Positions 8,909 to 18,251 of a stretch of DNA of 48,588 bases are shown here, piece by piece. Source of the DNA: Pelagibacteraceae bacterium AG-426-I15. GTDB taxonomy: Bacteria > Pseudomonadota > Alphaproteobacteria > Pelagibacterales > Pelagibacteraceae. Where the stretch lies: positions 76,956 to 125,543 of the forward strand of contig QCNT01000004.1 of the NCBI GenBank assembly GCA_003213135.1. The letters are read 5' to 3'. Position 1 is the stretch's first letter. Each line of letters opens with the position of its first letter. The notes beneath the pieces were generated by a model. The model was not told the origin of the DNA and did not search any database. It saw only the letters and a list, made by a program, of their open reading frames with translations. A program made the position numbers and the translations under genes.

Positions 8909-8951
8909 AGTGTGATAAAAAAAAATTATCGAAAAAAAGCTTGAATTTCCT

Positions 8952-9764
8952 ATGAAAATTAAAAAATTAGATCATCTTTCTACAATTTTTAAAGAATATG
9001 ATGCATTTATAATCGATTTATGGGGAGTAATGCATGATGGAGTTAGACTAAACAGTTCCGCAATGAAAGCAGTAAATGAGCTTCAATTAAATGGGAAAAG
9101 AATTGTTTTCTTATCTAATGCACCTCGACCCACTAAGAAAGTCGTTGAATTTTTAAAGAAAATGAAAATGGAAGATAGATTTTTAAAGAATGTTTTAACA
9201 TCAGGTGAAGCAGCACTTAATTCTCTCAAAAAAAATAAATTTGGTGAAAAATTTTATCATCTAGGTCCGCAAAGAGATGACTCTTTATTTTCTGATATAA
9301 AAAAAAATAAAACTACTTTAGACAAGTGTGACTTTATACTTTGTACAGGACTTTTTGACGATAAGAGCGAAAACTTACAATTCTATAAAGATCTATTAAA
9401 AAACTTTACTAAAAAAAAATTAGTTTGTACCAATCCTGATTTAATTGTTCATAGGGGCGGTGAAGAAGAATATTGCGCAGGAAAAGTAGCTGAAATTTTT
9501 GAAAATCTTGGTGGCAAGGTAGTATACTTTGGTAAACCCCACAAAGAAGTTTATCTATCTTGTTTAAAATCAGACCAAAAAACTCTAGTGATCGGAGACA
9601 ATCTTAAAACTGATATTAAAGGTGCAAACAATATGAATTTAGACTCGATATTTATTACTAGTGGGGTGCATAAATCCAAAACAATTGATGAAAAATTAAT
9701 GGAGAAGTTATTAGTTGAATATAAAGTAAACTCGAATTATTTTCAAAAGGAATTAACCTGGTAG
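8952..9764 (+). CDS. HAD-superfamily class IIA hydrolase (TIGR01459-like)
   Basis: A 270-residue haloacid-dehalogenase-fold hydrolase, probably a phosphatase; the natural substrate is unknown. Motif I is IIDLWGVMHDG with nucleophile D22, motif II is FLSNAPRP (S52), and the C-terminal metal motif is VIGDNLKTDIKGAN. The DLWGVMHDG form is typical of the alphaproteobacterial family next to ribF, and ribF indeed begins directly after its stop codon. Divergent from groES across 101 bases. Function beyond 'HAD phosphatase' would be a guess. Confidence 0.88.
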   Translation: MKIKKLDHLSTIFKEYDAFIIDLWGVMHDGVRLNSSAMKAVNELQLNGKRIVFLSNAPRPTKKVVEFLKKMKMEDRFLKNVLTSGEAALNSLKKNKFGEKFYHLGPQRDDSLFSDIKKNKTTLDKCDFILCTGLFDDKSENLQFYKDLLKNFTKKKLVCTNPDLIVHRGGEEEYCAGKVAEIFENLGGKVVYFGKPHKEVYLSCLKSDQKTLVIGDNLKTDIKGANNMNLDSIFITSGVHKSKTIDEKLMEKLLVEYKVNSNYFQKELTW

Positions 9765-10670
9765 ATGAAAATTTTCAAAAATTTTAATATTTCAAACAAA
9801 TTCAAACACTCAGCTATTGCGATTGGCAATTTCGATGGGTTTCATTTGGGACATCAAAAAGTTATCAAGACCGGAAAAAATTTAGCCAAAAAAAATAAGC
9901 TAAAGTTTGGTTTGCTAGTTTTCCACCCTTTGCCAGTTATGTTCTTTAATAAAAAAATTAAAAGTTTTAGGATAGATACTTTAAAACAAAAAATTGAAAA
10001 TTCTAAAAAATTAGGAATTGATTTTATAATTATCAAAAAATTTGATAAAAGTTTTTCAAAAACTAGCGCTGAGAACTTTATAGATCATATTTTACACAAA
10101 AAATTAAAAGCTAAACTAATTTTTATAAGCCGAAATTTTAAATTTGGCAGAAATAGAGCTGGCAACATAAATCTTTTAAAAAAAAAAGAGAAGATATTTA
10201 ACTACAAAACCAAAACAGTTGATCCTTTAATTAAAAATAAGTCTATTATTTCCTCAACATTAATTAGGAAAAATATTAAATTGGGAAAAATAGCTTTCGT
10301 AAATAAAATGTTAGGAAAACCTTGGACCATTGAAGGAGTTGTCAAGCGTGGAGAAAAACGAGGAAGAAAAATTGGATTTCCAACCTGTAATTTAGAGTTA
10401 GGTGATTATGTTATTCCAAAAACTGGTGTCTATGCATCTAAAATTATTTTAAATAAAAGCCTAAAAAAAAAAGGTATTGTAAATGTAGGTTATAAGCCGA
10501 CTTTTGGAAAAAATAAGCTCCTGTTAGAAGCACATATTTTTGGTTTCAAAAAAAATTTATATGATAAAACTATTAAAATAATGTTACTTAAATTTATTAG
10601 AAAAGAAAAAAAATTTAAAAACATCGTAGAATTAAAAAAACAGATTAGAAAAGATATAAAAGGCGCTTAA
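9765..10670 (+). CDS. ribF: Bifunctional riboflavin kinase / FAD synthetase
   Basis: Phosphorylates riboflavin to FMN and adenylates FMN to FAD. 301 residues, normal length. The N-terminal nucleotidyltransferase domain has GNFDGFHLGH (21-30, HxGH-type) and ISSTLIR (162-168). The C-terminal flavokinase domain starts near 184 (GKPWTIEGVVKRG) and has the GFPTCNL motif (204-210). Its ATG abuts the TAG of the HAD gene, so the two are coupled, and ileS follows after four bases. Lys-rich like most proteins here. Confidence 0.96.
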   Translation: MKIFKNFNISNKFKHSAIAIGNFDGFHLGHQKVIKTGKNLAKKNKLKFGLLVFHPLPVMFFNKKIKSFRIDTLKQKIENSKKLGIDFIIIKKFDKSFSKTSAENFIDHILHKKLKAKLIFISRNFKFGRNRAGNINLLKKKEKIFNYKTKTVDPLIKNKSIISSTLIRKNIKLGKIAFVNKMLGKPWTIEGVVKRGEKRGRKIGFPTCNLELGDYVIPKTGVYASKIILNKSLKKKGIVNVGYKPTFGKNKLLLEAHIFGFKKNLYDKTIKIMLLKFIRKEKKFKNIVELKKQIRKDIKGA

Positions 10671-10674
10671 ATAA

Positions 10675-13401
10675 ATGGCAGAAAATAACCTTAATCTTCC
10701 CCAAACAGCTTTTTCAATGAAGGCAAATCTACCTTCAAAAGAACCAAAAATTTTAGAAAATTGGGACAAAACAAAACTTTATGAGAAACTCAGAAAGAGA
10801 TCTTCTGGAAAAGAAAAGTTCATACTTCATGATGGACCGCCATATGCCAATGGTCATATACATATGGGAACAGCCCTGAATAAAATTCTAAAAGATATTG
10901 TAACCAAGTTTCATCAAATGAATAATAAAGATTCAATATATGTACCAGGATGGGATTGTCATGGCCTACCAATAGAATGGAAAATTGAGGAGCAATATAA
11001 AAAAAAGAAAAAAAATAAAGATGAAATTCCAACTAAGGACTTTAGAAAAGAATGTAGAGAATTTGCACAAAAATGGATCGGTATACATAAAACTGAATTT
11101 AAAAGACTTGGTGTTATAGGTGACTGGGAAAATTATTATTCAACAATGAGTTTCGATGCAGAAGCGCAGATTGTAAGAGAACTAGGAAAATTTTTGCTTG
11201 AGGGAAGTCTTTATAGAGGTTTTAAACCAGTACTATGGTCAACAGTGGAAAAAACTGCATTAGCCGATGCTGAGGTTGAATATAAAGACCATAAATCAAA
11301 TACTATATATGCACAGTTTAAAGTTGAAAAAACTGATCAAAATTTTTTAAAAGACGCTTTTATTATTATATGGACGACGACTCCATGGACGATACCTGCA
11401 AACAAGGCTTTAGCCTTTAATCAAAACTTGAGATATTCTGTTTTACAGATTGATAATAAAAAAATTGTGGTCGCAGAAAAATTAATTAATTCTGTTATTG
11501 AAAATTGTAATCTAAGTAAATTTAAAATTGTGAAATCTTTTGAAGGCAAATTATTTAACAAAACAATTTGTTCCCATCCATTTAAAAATTTAGGTTATAA
11601 CTTTGATGTTCCAATGTTAGAGGCTGATTTTGTAACTCTTGAACAAGGAACTGGAATTGTCCATTGCGCACCCAGTCATGGTCCAGATGACTTTAATTTA
11701 TGTTTGAAACATGGAATAAAGGCTATTGAGACAGTAAATAATGACGGAAGATATACTAAAAATATTCCTATTTTTGAAGGCACACATGTATTTAAAGCAG
11801 ATGATATTATTATCAAAAATTTAGACGAGCAAAAAAACCTTTTAGGAAGTGGTAGTTTAGTTCACAGTTATCCTCATTCTTGGAGATCTAAGGCACCTTT
11901 AGTTCACAGAGCTACACCACAGTGGTTTATTTCAATGGAAAGTCACAAACTAAGAAACAAAGCATTAGAGTCAATTGATCAAACATCTTTTTATCCAGAA
12001 AAAGGAAAAGCAAGAATTAGAGCAATGATTGAAACACGTCCTGACTGGTGTATTTCAAGACAAAGATCTTGGGGTGTTCCTTTGCCCATTTTTGTAAATA
12101 AGAAAACAAACGAACCTTTGAGAGATAAAGGAGTTATTGAAAATATAGCAAAAATTTATGAAAAAGAGGGATCTGATTGTTGGTTTTATGACGATCCTCA
12201 AAGATTCCTTGGAAACAAATATAAAAAAGAAGATTATATAAAATCTAGTGATATCGTTGAGGTTTGGTTTGATAGTGGGTCTACACATTCATTTGTCCTG
12301 GAAAAAAGAAAAGATTTAAAATGGCCAGCATCAATGTATTTAGAGGGTTCTGACCAACACAGAGGTTGGTTTCACTCTTCTCTTTTAGAGTCGTGCGGAA
12401 CTAGGGGCAGAGCTCCATTTGAAAGCATACTTTCACACGGTTTTGTAGTGGATGGAAAAGGGATGAAAATGTCTAAATCCGCCGGCAATATTATTTCACC
12501 TGAAGAAATTTTAAAAAAATATGGTGCAGATATACTTAGACTTTGGGTTGCTTCTTCAGACTATGCGGAGGACCTAAGAATAGATCATACGATATTAGAA
12601 CAGCATGCTGAATCTTATAGAAAAATAAGAAATACTTTCAGATATATTTTGGGAAATTTAAAGGACAATTTCATTCCACAAAATTTCAAATCAATTAAAG
12701 TGATAGAATTACCTGAGTTAGAGCAAGTAATTTTGCATAAACTTTATTTTTTAAGTTTAGAAATTAAAAAGAGTTTAAAAGATTATAACTTCCACAAGCT
12801 TCAAAAAGAGTTGCTAAATTTTTGCACGCTTGATCTATCTTCGTTTTATTTTGATATAAGAAAAGATACATTGTATTGTGACGAAGTAAGTTCGCAAAAA
12901 AGAAAGTCATGTGTAACTTCACTAAATATAATTCTTGAGTGTCTATTAAAATGGTACGCACCAGTTTTATCGTTCACAACTGAGGAAATAACAGACTTAT
13001 CAAATAAAAATAAAAAAATAAGTATTCATGAGGAAACTTTTTCTGACTTACCAAAAAACTGGCAAAATGAAACTCTATATAAAAAATGGGAAAAATTGCT
13101 TTACTTTAGACAGGAAGTTAATATCGCTATAGAGGAAAAAAGGTCAAAAAAAATAATTGGCTCTAGTTTAGAAGCTGATGTAAAAATTTCATTATCCAAA
13201 AAAGACCATGAAGTTCTAAATAGTATAGATGCAGAGGAATTTTTTATTACATCTAATGTTACAAAAACTATAAAGGATGATGTAAAAGATAAATTGTCAA
13301 TATCAGTAAAGAAAGCTGAAGGAACAAAATGTTCAAGATGCTGGAAAATAGTGCCAAGTGTAAAAGATAATAAATGTCCGAGATGTTTGAAAATAAAATA
13401 A
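10675..13401 (+). CDS. ileS: Isoleucyl-tRNA synthetase
   Basis: Charges tRNA-Ile and edits mischarged valine. 908 residues, class Ia. The HIGH-type motif is PYANGHIHMG (56-65) and KMSKS is at 598-602. The editing domain contains TTTPWTIPANKA. The C-terminus carries a four-Cys zinc site (C886, C889, C901, C904), which marks the bacterial type 1 enzyme. It ends inside the start of lspA (28-base overlap), a gene order (ribF-ileS-lspA) widespread in Proteobacteria. Confidence 0.98.
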   Translation: MAENNLNLPQTAFSMKANLPSKEPKILENWDKTKLYEKLRKRSSGKEKFILHDGPPYANGHIHMGTALNKILKDIVTKFHQMNNKDSIYVPGWDCHGLPIEWKIEEQYKKKKKNKDEIPTKDFRKECREFAQKWIGIHKTEFKRLGVIGDWENYYSTMSFDAEAQIVRELGKFLLEGSLYRGFKPVLWSTVEKTALADAEVEYKDHKSNTIYAQFKVEKTDQNFLKDAFIIIWTTTPWTIPANKALAFNQNLRYSVLQIDNKKIVVAEKLINSVIENCNLSKFKIVKSFEGKLFNKTICSHPFKNLGYNFDVPMLEADFVTLEQGTGIVHCAPSHGPDDFNLCLKHGIKAIETVNNDGRYTKNIPIFEGTHVFKADDIIIKNLDEQKNLLGSGSLVHSYPHSWRSKAPLVHRATPQWFISMESHKLRNKALESIDQTSFYPEKGKARIRAMIETRPDWCISRQRSWGVPLPIFVNKKTNEPLRDKGVIENIAKIYEKEGSDCWFYDDPQRFLGNKYKKEDYIKSSDIVEVWFDSGSTHSFVLEKRKDLKWPASMYLEGSDQHRGWFHSSLLESCGTRGRAPFESILSHGFVVDGKGMKMSKSAGNIISPEEILKKYGADILRLWVASSDYAEDLRIDHTILEQHAESYRKIRNTFRYILGNLKDNFIPQNFKSIKVIELPELEQVILHKLYFLSLEIKKSLKDYNFHKLQKELLNFCTLDLSSFYFDIRKDTLYCDEVSSQKRKSCVTSLNIILECLLKWYAPVLSFTTEEITDLSNKNKKISIHEETFSDLPKNWQNETLYKKWEKLLYFRQEVNIAIEEKRSKKIIGSSLEADVKISLSKKDHEVLNSIDAEEFFITSNVTKTIKDDVKDKLSISVKKAEGTKCSRCWKIVPSVKDNKCPRCLKIK

Positions 13402-13874
13402 AAGTAAAAAAATTTGATATATATAGTTTTATAATTATATTTTTAATTTTTATAGCAGACAGGTATTCAAAAATTTATGTAATCGATCTTATCCAATTAA
13501 AAGGAGGAGAAATATATTTGTATGATTATTTGAACTTAACCTTAAACTGGAATACGGGAATCGCCTTCGGTTTACTGAGCTCCAATGCTAATTTTTTCTA
13601 CCATTTAATTTCTGCCTTAATTTTGTTAATAATTATTTATCTAATATATTTAATGGTAATTTCAGATAATTCGGGGAAATTAACTATCTCCTTAATAATC
13701 GGCGGGGCATTAGGAAATTTATTTGATAGGCTTAACTATTATGCTGTTCCTGACTTTATAGATTTTCACATACAAAATTTTCACTGGTTCACTTTTAATG
13801 TTGCAGATATTTTTATATCTATTGGAATTATAATGATGTTATTCAAGGAAGTAATATTTAGAAAAAATAAATAA
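13374..13874 (+). CDS. lspA: Lipoprotein signal peptidase (signal peptidase II)
   Basis: Inner-membrane aspartyl protease that removes signal peptides from prolipoproteins. 166 residues with four membrane segments (about 15-29, 70-95, 102-118, 143-160). Conserved blocks are NWNTGIAFGLL (58-68), GGALGNLFDRL (110-120) and FNVADIF (141-147). The catalytic pair is D127 and D145. The start at 13374 overlaps ileS; an in-frame ATG at 13383 is an equally possible start. A lipoprotein gene, a likely client, follows after two bases. Confidence 0.96.
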   Translation: MSEMFENKIKVKKFDIYSFIIIFLIFIADRYSKIYVIDLIQLKGGEIYLYDYLNLTLNWNTGIAFGLLSSNANFFYHLISALILLIIIYLIYLMVISDNSGKLTISLIIGGALGNLFDRLNYYAVPDFIDFHIQNFHWFTFNVADIFISIGIIMMLFKEVIFRKNK

Positions 13875-13876
13875 AA

Positions 13877-14188
13877 ATGTTAAAAAAGATTTTATTAGTA
13901 TTAATTTTATTTCCCCTAATTTCTTGTGGAGGCGGTTGGGAAAGTTTTGAATCGGCTATAAGTGGAAAAAAGAAAAAAACTACAGATGAATATTTGATAA
14001 AAAAAAAAGATCCATTAATTTTACCCCCAGATTATGAAAAGCTGCCCTTGCCAGATACTAATAAAACTCGCAATCAAAATTCAAACAGAATAGAAGCTAT
14101 TTTAACTAACGAGGAAACATCGAACCAAAACTCAAAAGAAAAATCTTCATTGGAAAAGAGCATAGAACAAGAGTTGAGGAAAAATTAA
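13877..14188 (+). CDS. BamF-like lipoprotein (DUF3035 family)
   Basis: A 103-residue lipoprotein: hydrophobic signal, lipobox LISC with lipidated C17, then a short polar chain. The block KDPLILPPDYEKLPLPD near residues 44-60 matches the DUF3035 family, described in alphaproteobacteria as BamF, a lipoprotein of the outer-membrane beta-barrel assembly complex. The rest is low-complexity Asn/Ser/Glu-rich. It lies directly after lspA, as in many alphaproteobacteria. The family call rests on the short PLxLPPDY motif plus position, so the Bam role is inferred. Confidence 0.7.
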   Translation: MLKKILLVLILFPLISCGGGWESFESAISGKKKKTTDEYLIKKKDPLILPPDYEKLPLPDTNKTRNQNSNRIEAILTNEETSNQNSKEKSSLEKSIEQELRKN

Positions 14189-14192
14189 AAAA

Positions 14193-15314
14193 TTGACTTC
14201 AGCAAATAAAATTATATCTGAACTATCAACAAAAAAAAGAGATCTATTTAAAAGTTTTTTTTTAAAATATAAATATAATTTTAATTTTGAAAAACTAAAA
14301 AAGTTTAAAAAATTTAAAACAATTATAATAATTGGAATGGGTGGATCTATTTTAGGATCGAAAGCTATCTATGATTTTTTAAGGTTTAAAATAAAAAAAA
14401 AGTTTATTTTTATAGATAATTTAGATCAATCTTATTTAGAAGAGGTAAAGAAAAAAAATAATTTGAAGAATTCACTTTTTTTAATTATTTCTAAATCAGG
14501 AAATACGATCGAAACAATAGTTAACGCCAGTTTTTTTCAAAAATTTATCAATAACAAGAATTCAATAATTGTTTCGGAGAATAAAAATAATATTTTAAGA
14601 AACTATGCAATTAAAAAGAAAATATATTTTGTAAAACATAATTCAAAAATTGGAGGAAGGTATTCAGTTTTTTCAGAATCAGGTATTCTTCCAGCCTATT
14701 TTATGGGGCTAAATATAAAAAAATTTAAAAATAGAGTCCTGAGCCTTATCAAGAACAAAAAAATATTAACATCAGAAATAAAAAAAATTAATAAAATTAT
14801 CTCAAAAAGAAATAAAGTTTTGATTTTATTTAATTATGTACCTGAATTAAATAATTTTATGTTTTGGTCTCAACAACTTTTAGCTGAAAGCTTAGGAAAA
14901 AATAAAAAAGGATTTATGACAGTAGTTTCAAACGCTCCAAAAGATCATCATAGTTTGTTACAACTTTATTTAGACGGACCTAGAGATAAAACTTTTTATG
15001 TTTTTAGTTCAAAAGATAAAAAAAAATTAAATGTTAACTCTAAAATGTTTAGTGAGAAAATGAAATTTTTACATAAAAAGAAATATGAGCATGTAAAATT
15101 ATCTCAGAAGAATGCTTTTATTAAAACGTTAAAAGAAAAGAAAATAATTTATAATGAAATTTTGGTTAAAAAATTTGACGAAAGTACTCTTGGGGAATTA
15201 TTTTTCTTATTTATATTTCAAACGCTTGTTTTTAGCAAAATATTAAAAGTAAACGCTTTTAACCAACCTGCAGTCGAGAGAGTGAAGGTTTTAACAAAAA
15301 AATTCTTGGTTTAA
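14193..15314 (+). CDS. pgi: Glucose-6-phosphate isomerase, short form
   Basis: Interconverts glucose-6-phosphate and fructose-6-phosphate. Motifs: IGMGGSILGSKAIYDF (near 48-63), ISKSGNTIET (sugar-phosphate SIS fold), GGRYSVFSESG, QQLLAESLGK, DHHSLLQLYLDGP and the C-terminal NAFNQPAVERVK. At 373 residues it is well below the 430-550 of common Pgi proteins, with the loss mainly at the N-terminus. An in-frame stop at 14175 limits the start; TTG at 14193 has a GAGGA site 12 bases upstream, so TTG is the best start. Its last four bases overlap rsmD, which runs the other way. Confidence 0.92.
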   Translation: MTSANKIISELSTKKRDLFKSFFLKYKYNFNFEKLKKFKKFKTIIIIGMGGSILGSKAIYDFLRFKIKKKFIFIDNLDQSYLEEVKKKNNLKNSLFLIISKSGNTIETIVNASFFQKFINNKNSIIVSENKNNILRNYAIKKKIYFVKHNSKIGGRYSVFSESGILPAYFMGLNIKKFKNRVLSLIKNKKILTSEIKKINKIISKRNKVLILFNYVPELNNFMFWSQQLLAESLGKNKKGFMTVVSNAPKDHHSLLQLYLDGPRDKTFYVFSSKDKKKLNVNSKMFSEKMKFLHKKKYEHVKLSQKNAFIKTLKEKKIIYNEILVKKFDESTLGELFFLFIFQTLVFSKILKVNAFNQPAVERVKVLTKKFLV

Positions 15315-15883
15315 GAGAGTTTTCCAAAAAAGATTTGTGAGCGACCATATATTCTAGTTTCAACAATATTTAAATACTTACCTAAACTTTGATCAGTATT
15401 TGTCTCTCTATGTATTATTAAAATGTGATGTTCACTTAAAATATTTGTTTTTCTAATATCTTTAATCAATTCTAAATAATTTTGATTTTTATAAGGCGGA
15501 TCAAAAAACACTATATCAAATTTTTTATTAAATATCTTTGTGTCCAGATTTTTTATAAAATCAGAAACATTTTTATCAAAAAGAACTGTTTTATTTTCAG
15601 AATTTAAATTTGTAATATTTTTTTTTAAATTCTTTAAGGCTTCAAAATCATTTTCTATAAAAAAAACCTTAGAAGCTTCTCTCGATATACATTCAAGACC
15701 AAAAGAACCCGAGCCTGAATAAAAGTCTAAAACATTAGAATTTTTAATTATTATATTTAAATTATTTGAGTGATCGAGAATATTAAAAATATTTTCTCTC
15801 ACACTATCTTTTAGCGGTCTTGTTTTTAAATTATTTGGAAAGAAAATTTTTTTATTCTTAAATTTTCCGCTTATTATCCTCAT
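15311..15883 (-). CDS. rsmD: 16S rRNA (guanine966-N2)-methyltransferase
   Basis: Methylates G966 of 16S rRNA using SAM. 190 residues. N-terminal RIISGKFKNKKI (2-13), then RPLKDSVRENIFNIL (22-36), the SAM loop VLDFYSGSGSFGLE (51-64) and catalytic DPPY (128-131). All are diagnostic of RsmD. The start overlaps the end of purD by 26 bases, so the two are co-transcribed. The 3' end overlaps convergent pgi by four bases. Confidence 0.94.
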   Translation of the reverse strand: MRIISGKFKNKKIFFPNNLKTRPLKDSVRENIFNILDHSNNLNIIIKNSNVLDFYSGSGSFGLECISREASKVFFIENDFEALKNLKKNITNLNSENKTVLFDKNVSDFIKNLDTKIFNKKFDIVFFDPPYKNQNYLELIKDIRKTNILSEHHILIIHRETNTDQSLGKYLNIVETRIYGRSQIFFGKLS

Positions 15884-17144
15884 TTTTAATAACTCTCCAA
15901 CCTATATCTTTTCTATAAAAACCTTTGCTCCAATTTATTATTTTTAAATGATTTAAACACTTATCTCTCGCTAAAGTAATATTTTTCTCACAGGCTGTTA
16001 TATTTAGTACTCGGCCCCCATTTGAATAAATCTTTTTATTTTTTTCGTAAGTTCCAGCATGAAAAACTTGAGTATTTTCGTCACCAATTAATTTATCAAG
16101 ATTTTTAATTTCACAATTTTTTTCATATTTATCTGGATAACCTTTCGAACACAAAACTATAGTCATACAACTTTTGTCATTCCAATTAATTTTTAAATTT
16201 TCTAAGGAGTTTTCTGCAACAGCTTTTATAATTTGAGCTAAACTTGTTTCTAATTTCATCATTAAGACCTGGCATTCGGGATCTCCCATTCGAATATTAT
16301 ATTCAATCAAATACGGCTCATTTTTTTTAATCATTAAGCCCGTGTATAAAAAACCTTTATACGGATGCCCCATTTCTTTAAGAGCTTTTAACGTAGGTTC
16401 AATAATTTTTTTCTTTATTTTTTCCTCGAGTTCTTTTGTTAAAATATTTGCTGGAGTATAAGCACCCATACCGCCCGTATTAGGACCTGTGTCCATCTCT
16501 CCAACTTTTTTGTGATCTTGAGCAGATCCAAAAAAAGAAAAAGTTTTTTCATCTACAACAGAAAAATAGCTTAATTCTTCACCTTCAATAAATTCCTCAA
16601 GCACTACTTTATTTGAAGATTTAAATTTACCATCGATTATTTCTTTAACTTTTATTTTAGCATCCTCTTTAGAATTGCATATCGACACACCTTTACCAGC
16701 AGCAAGACCGTCAGCTTTAACCACTATTGGCATTTTTGCACTCTTTATAAAAGTTATTGCTTCATCAAAATTCTGAAAAATACCAAAATCTGCAGTAGGT
16801 ATTTTATTCTTTTTACACAAACTTTTCATAAATGCTTTGGAACCCTCAAGTTGTGATGCAAATTTGTCGGGCCCGAATGTTTTAATTTTCTTTTTACTCA
16901 AATAATCAACAATTCCATTAACTAATGGCTCTTCTGGACCAATAACCACAAAATCAATTTTTTTTTCTTTTATAATTTGATAAATTTTATCAAAGTTAGA
17001 AATATCTTCTTTAATATTTTCAGCTAATTTATTTGTTCCTGCATTACCAGGTATACAAAATAATTTTTTTATTTCTTTTGATTTTCTTAATTTATAGCAA
17101 AGGGCGTGCTCTCGACCACCACTTCCTATTACAGCTAAATTCAT
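15858..17144 (-). CDS. purD: Phosphoribosylamine-glycine ligase (GARS)
   Basis: Second step of purine synthesis: ATP-dependent ligation of glycine to phosphoribosylamine. 428 residues from the ATG at 17144, which gives the standard N-terminus MNLAVIGSGGREHAL. An open frame extends upstream to 17243, but that part crosses the divergent DUF2093 gene and lacks conservation, so I reject it. Further motifs: VIGPEEPLVNGIVD, ATP-grasp VVKADGLAAGKGV, DTGPNTGGMGAY and YNIRMGDPECQ. It overlaps rsmD at its 3' end. Confidence 0.96.
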   Translation of the reverse strand: MNLAVIGSGGREHALCYKLRKSKEIKKLFCIPGNAGTNKLAENIKEDISNFDKIYQIIKEKKIDFVVIGPEEPLVNGIVDYLSKKKIKTFGPDKFASQLEGSKAFMKSLCKKNKIPTADFGIFQNFDEAITFIKSAKMPIVVKADGLAAGKGVSICNSKEDAKIKVKEIIDGKFKSSNKVVLEEFIEGEELSYFSVVDEKTFSFFGSAQDHKKVGEMDTGPNTGGMGAYTPANILTKELEEKIKKKIIEPTLKALKEMGHPYKGFLYTGLMIKKNEPYLIEYNIRMGDPECQVLMMKLETSLAQIIKAVAENSLENLKINWNDKSCMTIVLCSKGYPDKYEKNCEIKNLDKLIGDENTQVFHAGTYEKNKKIYSNGGRVLNITACEKNITLARDKCLNHLKIINWSKGFYRKDIGWRVIKNEDNKRKI

Positions 17145-17174
17145 ATAGTATAGATAATTTAAAATTAAATTAGC

Positions 17175-17375
17175 ATGAACCAAAATAAAGCAAAACTTAA
17201 ATTTTATCCAAATAAATTTGAGATTATAGAAGATGGAGATCATGTTGTTTGTGCAATTTCAGGAAAAAATATACCCCTTAACAAACTCAGTTATTGGAGT
17301 GTAGACCTACAAGAGCCTTATTACTCACCCGTAGAGGTAAAAGTTAGAATAAATCAATTAAAAAATAATAAATAA
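17175..17375 (+). CDS. DUF2093 family protein, function unknown
   Basis: 66 residues. The block VVCAISGKNIPLNKLSYWSV (24-43) matches the DUF2093 signature (xCAVTGxxIPLxxLxYWSVxxQE), a small family found mainly in alphaproteobacteria with no known role. The paired Cys seen in zinc ribbons is absent. It begins 30 bases from the divergent purD start and its stop directly abuts the lpxL stop on the other strand (no gap). Recognised by motif only. Confidence 0.8.
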   Translation: MNQNKAKLKFYPNKFEIIEDGDHVVCAISGKNIPLNKLSYWSVDLQEPYYSPVEVKVRINQLKNNK

Positions 17376-18251
17376 TTATTTCCACCTATTGTGTGTCCAG
17401 ATCCATTGTTGGGGATTCTTTAATATCATTTTTTCTAATATTTTATTAATTTTTAATGTTATTTCTTTTTTATTTCTCTCTTGCGCGCTTAAGTTGTTTA
17501 ATTTTATTGGATTTAAAACCTCTAAATTAAAAGTATTATCCAGTTTTCTCTCTAGATAAATAGGAATGATATCACAATTAAATTTTAAAGCTAACTGAGC
17601 AGGCAAAGTAGTTGTGTGTGCTGGTTTACCGAAAAAAGGAAACCTTTCTGACTCACCAAGTCGTTGATCAACCATAAGTGCAATACTTGTATTATTTTTC
17701 ATCAACTCCACAATTTCCCTAGCACCACTCTTTCCTTTTTCCACTTGTTTTTTACATATATATTTTTTTCTTAAAGAAACCATAAATGAATTTAAAAAAA
17801 TATTATTTAGAGGCCGATAAATAGCCGCTAGATCTATTTTACTTTTTTCTAGTTCCATGGCCATAAGCTCAAAGTTTGCTAAATGACCAGAAATAAAAAT
17901 AGCTTGCTTTTTGTCTTTAATTAAATTATCCAATATTTCCTTTCCAAAGACTCTTATTTGTGGACTTGAAAATTTATTAAAACGATATTTATGCAGATAA
18001 ATATATTCTACAAAAGTATATGCATAATTTTTCCACATAGACTTCAATATACTTTTAATTTTATTTTCCTGAATATTTCCAAAGGCATAAAAGATATTTT
18101 TTCTAGTAATTTTGTTTGATTTAAATAAAAAACCTATACTTATAAATAATAATGAAATTATTTTTCTTGAAAATTTTAAACCGATTACTTTTATTAAGAA
18201 AAATAAAAAGTAAATAATGATTGCTTCAAGAATATATTTAATAATTTTCAT
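17376..18251 (-). CDS. lpxL: Lipid A biosynthesis acyltransferase (LpxL/HtrB family)
   Basis: Adds a secondary acyl chain to Kdo-lipid A (or its precursor) at the inner membrane. 291 residues, with an N-terminal membrane anchor (about 8-24). The acyltransferase HX4(D/E) motif is SGHLANFE with H123 and E128; downstream ALMVDQRLGESERFPFFGK is the typical substrate block, and the C-terminus ends QQWIWTHNRWK. It overlaps lpxK by four bases as the last gene of the lipid A operon. LpxL versus LpxM cannot be decided from sequence alone. Confidence 0.9.
   Translation of the reverse strand: MKIIKYILEAIIIYFLFFLIKVIGLKFSRKIISLLFISIGFLFKSNKITRKNIFYAFGNIQENKIKSILKSMWKNYAYTFVEYIYLHKYRFNKFSSPQIRVFGKEILDNLIKDKKQAIFISGHLANFELMAMELEKSKIDLAAIYRPLNNIFLNSFMVSLRKKYICKKQVEKGKSGAREIVELMKNNTSIALMVDQRLGESERFPFFGKPAHTTTLPAQLALKFNCDIIPIYLERKLDNTFNLEVLNPIKLNNLSAQERNKKEITLKINKILEKMILKNPQQWIWTHNRWK

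Noticed and set aside
17145-17243. Upstream extension of purD
   Set aside because: It crosses the start of the divergent DUF2093 gene and lacks conserved residues; the standard PurD N-terminus begins at 17144.
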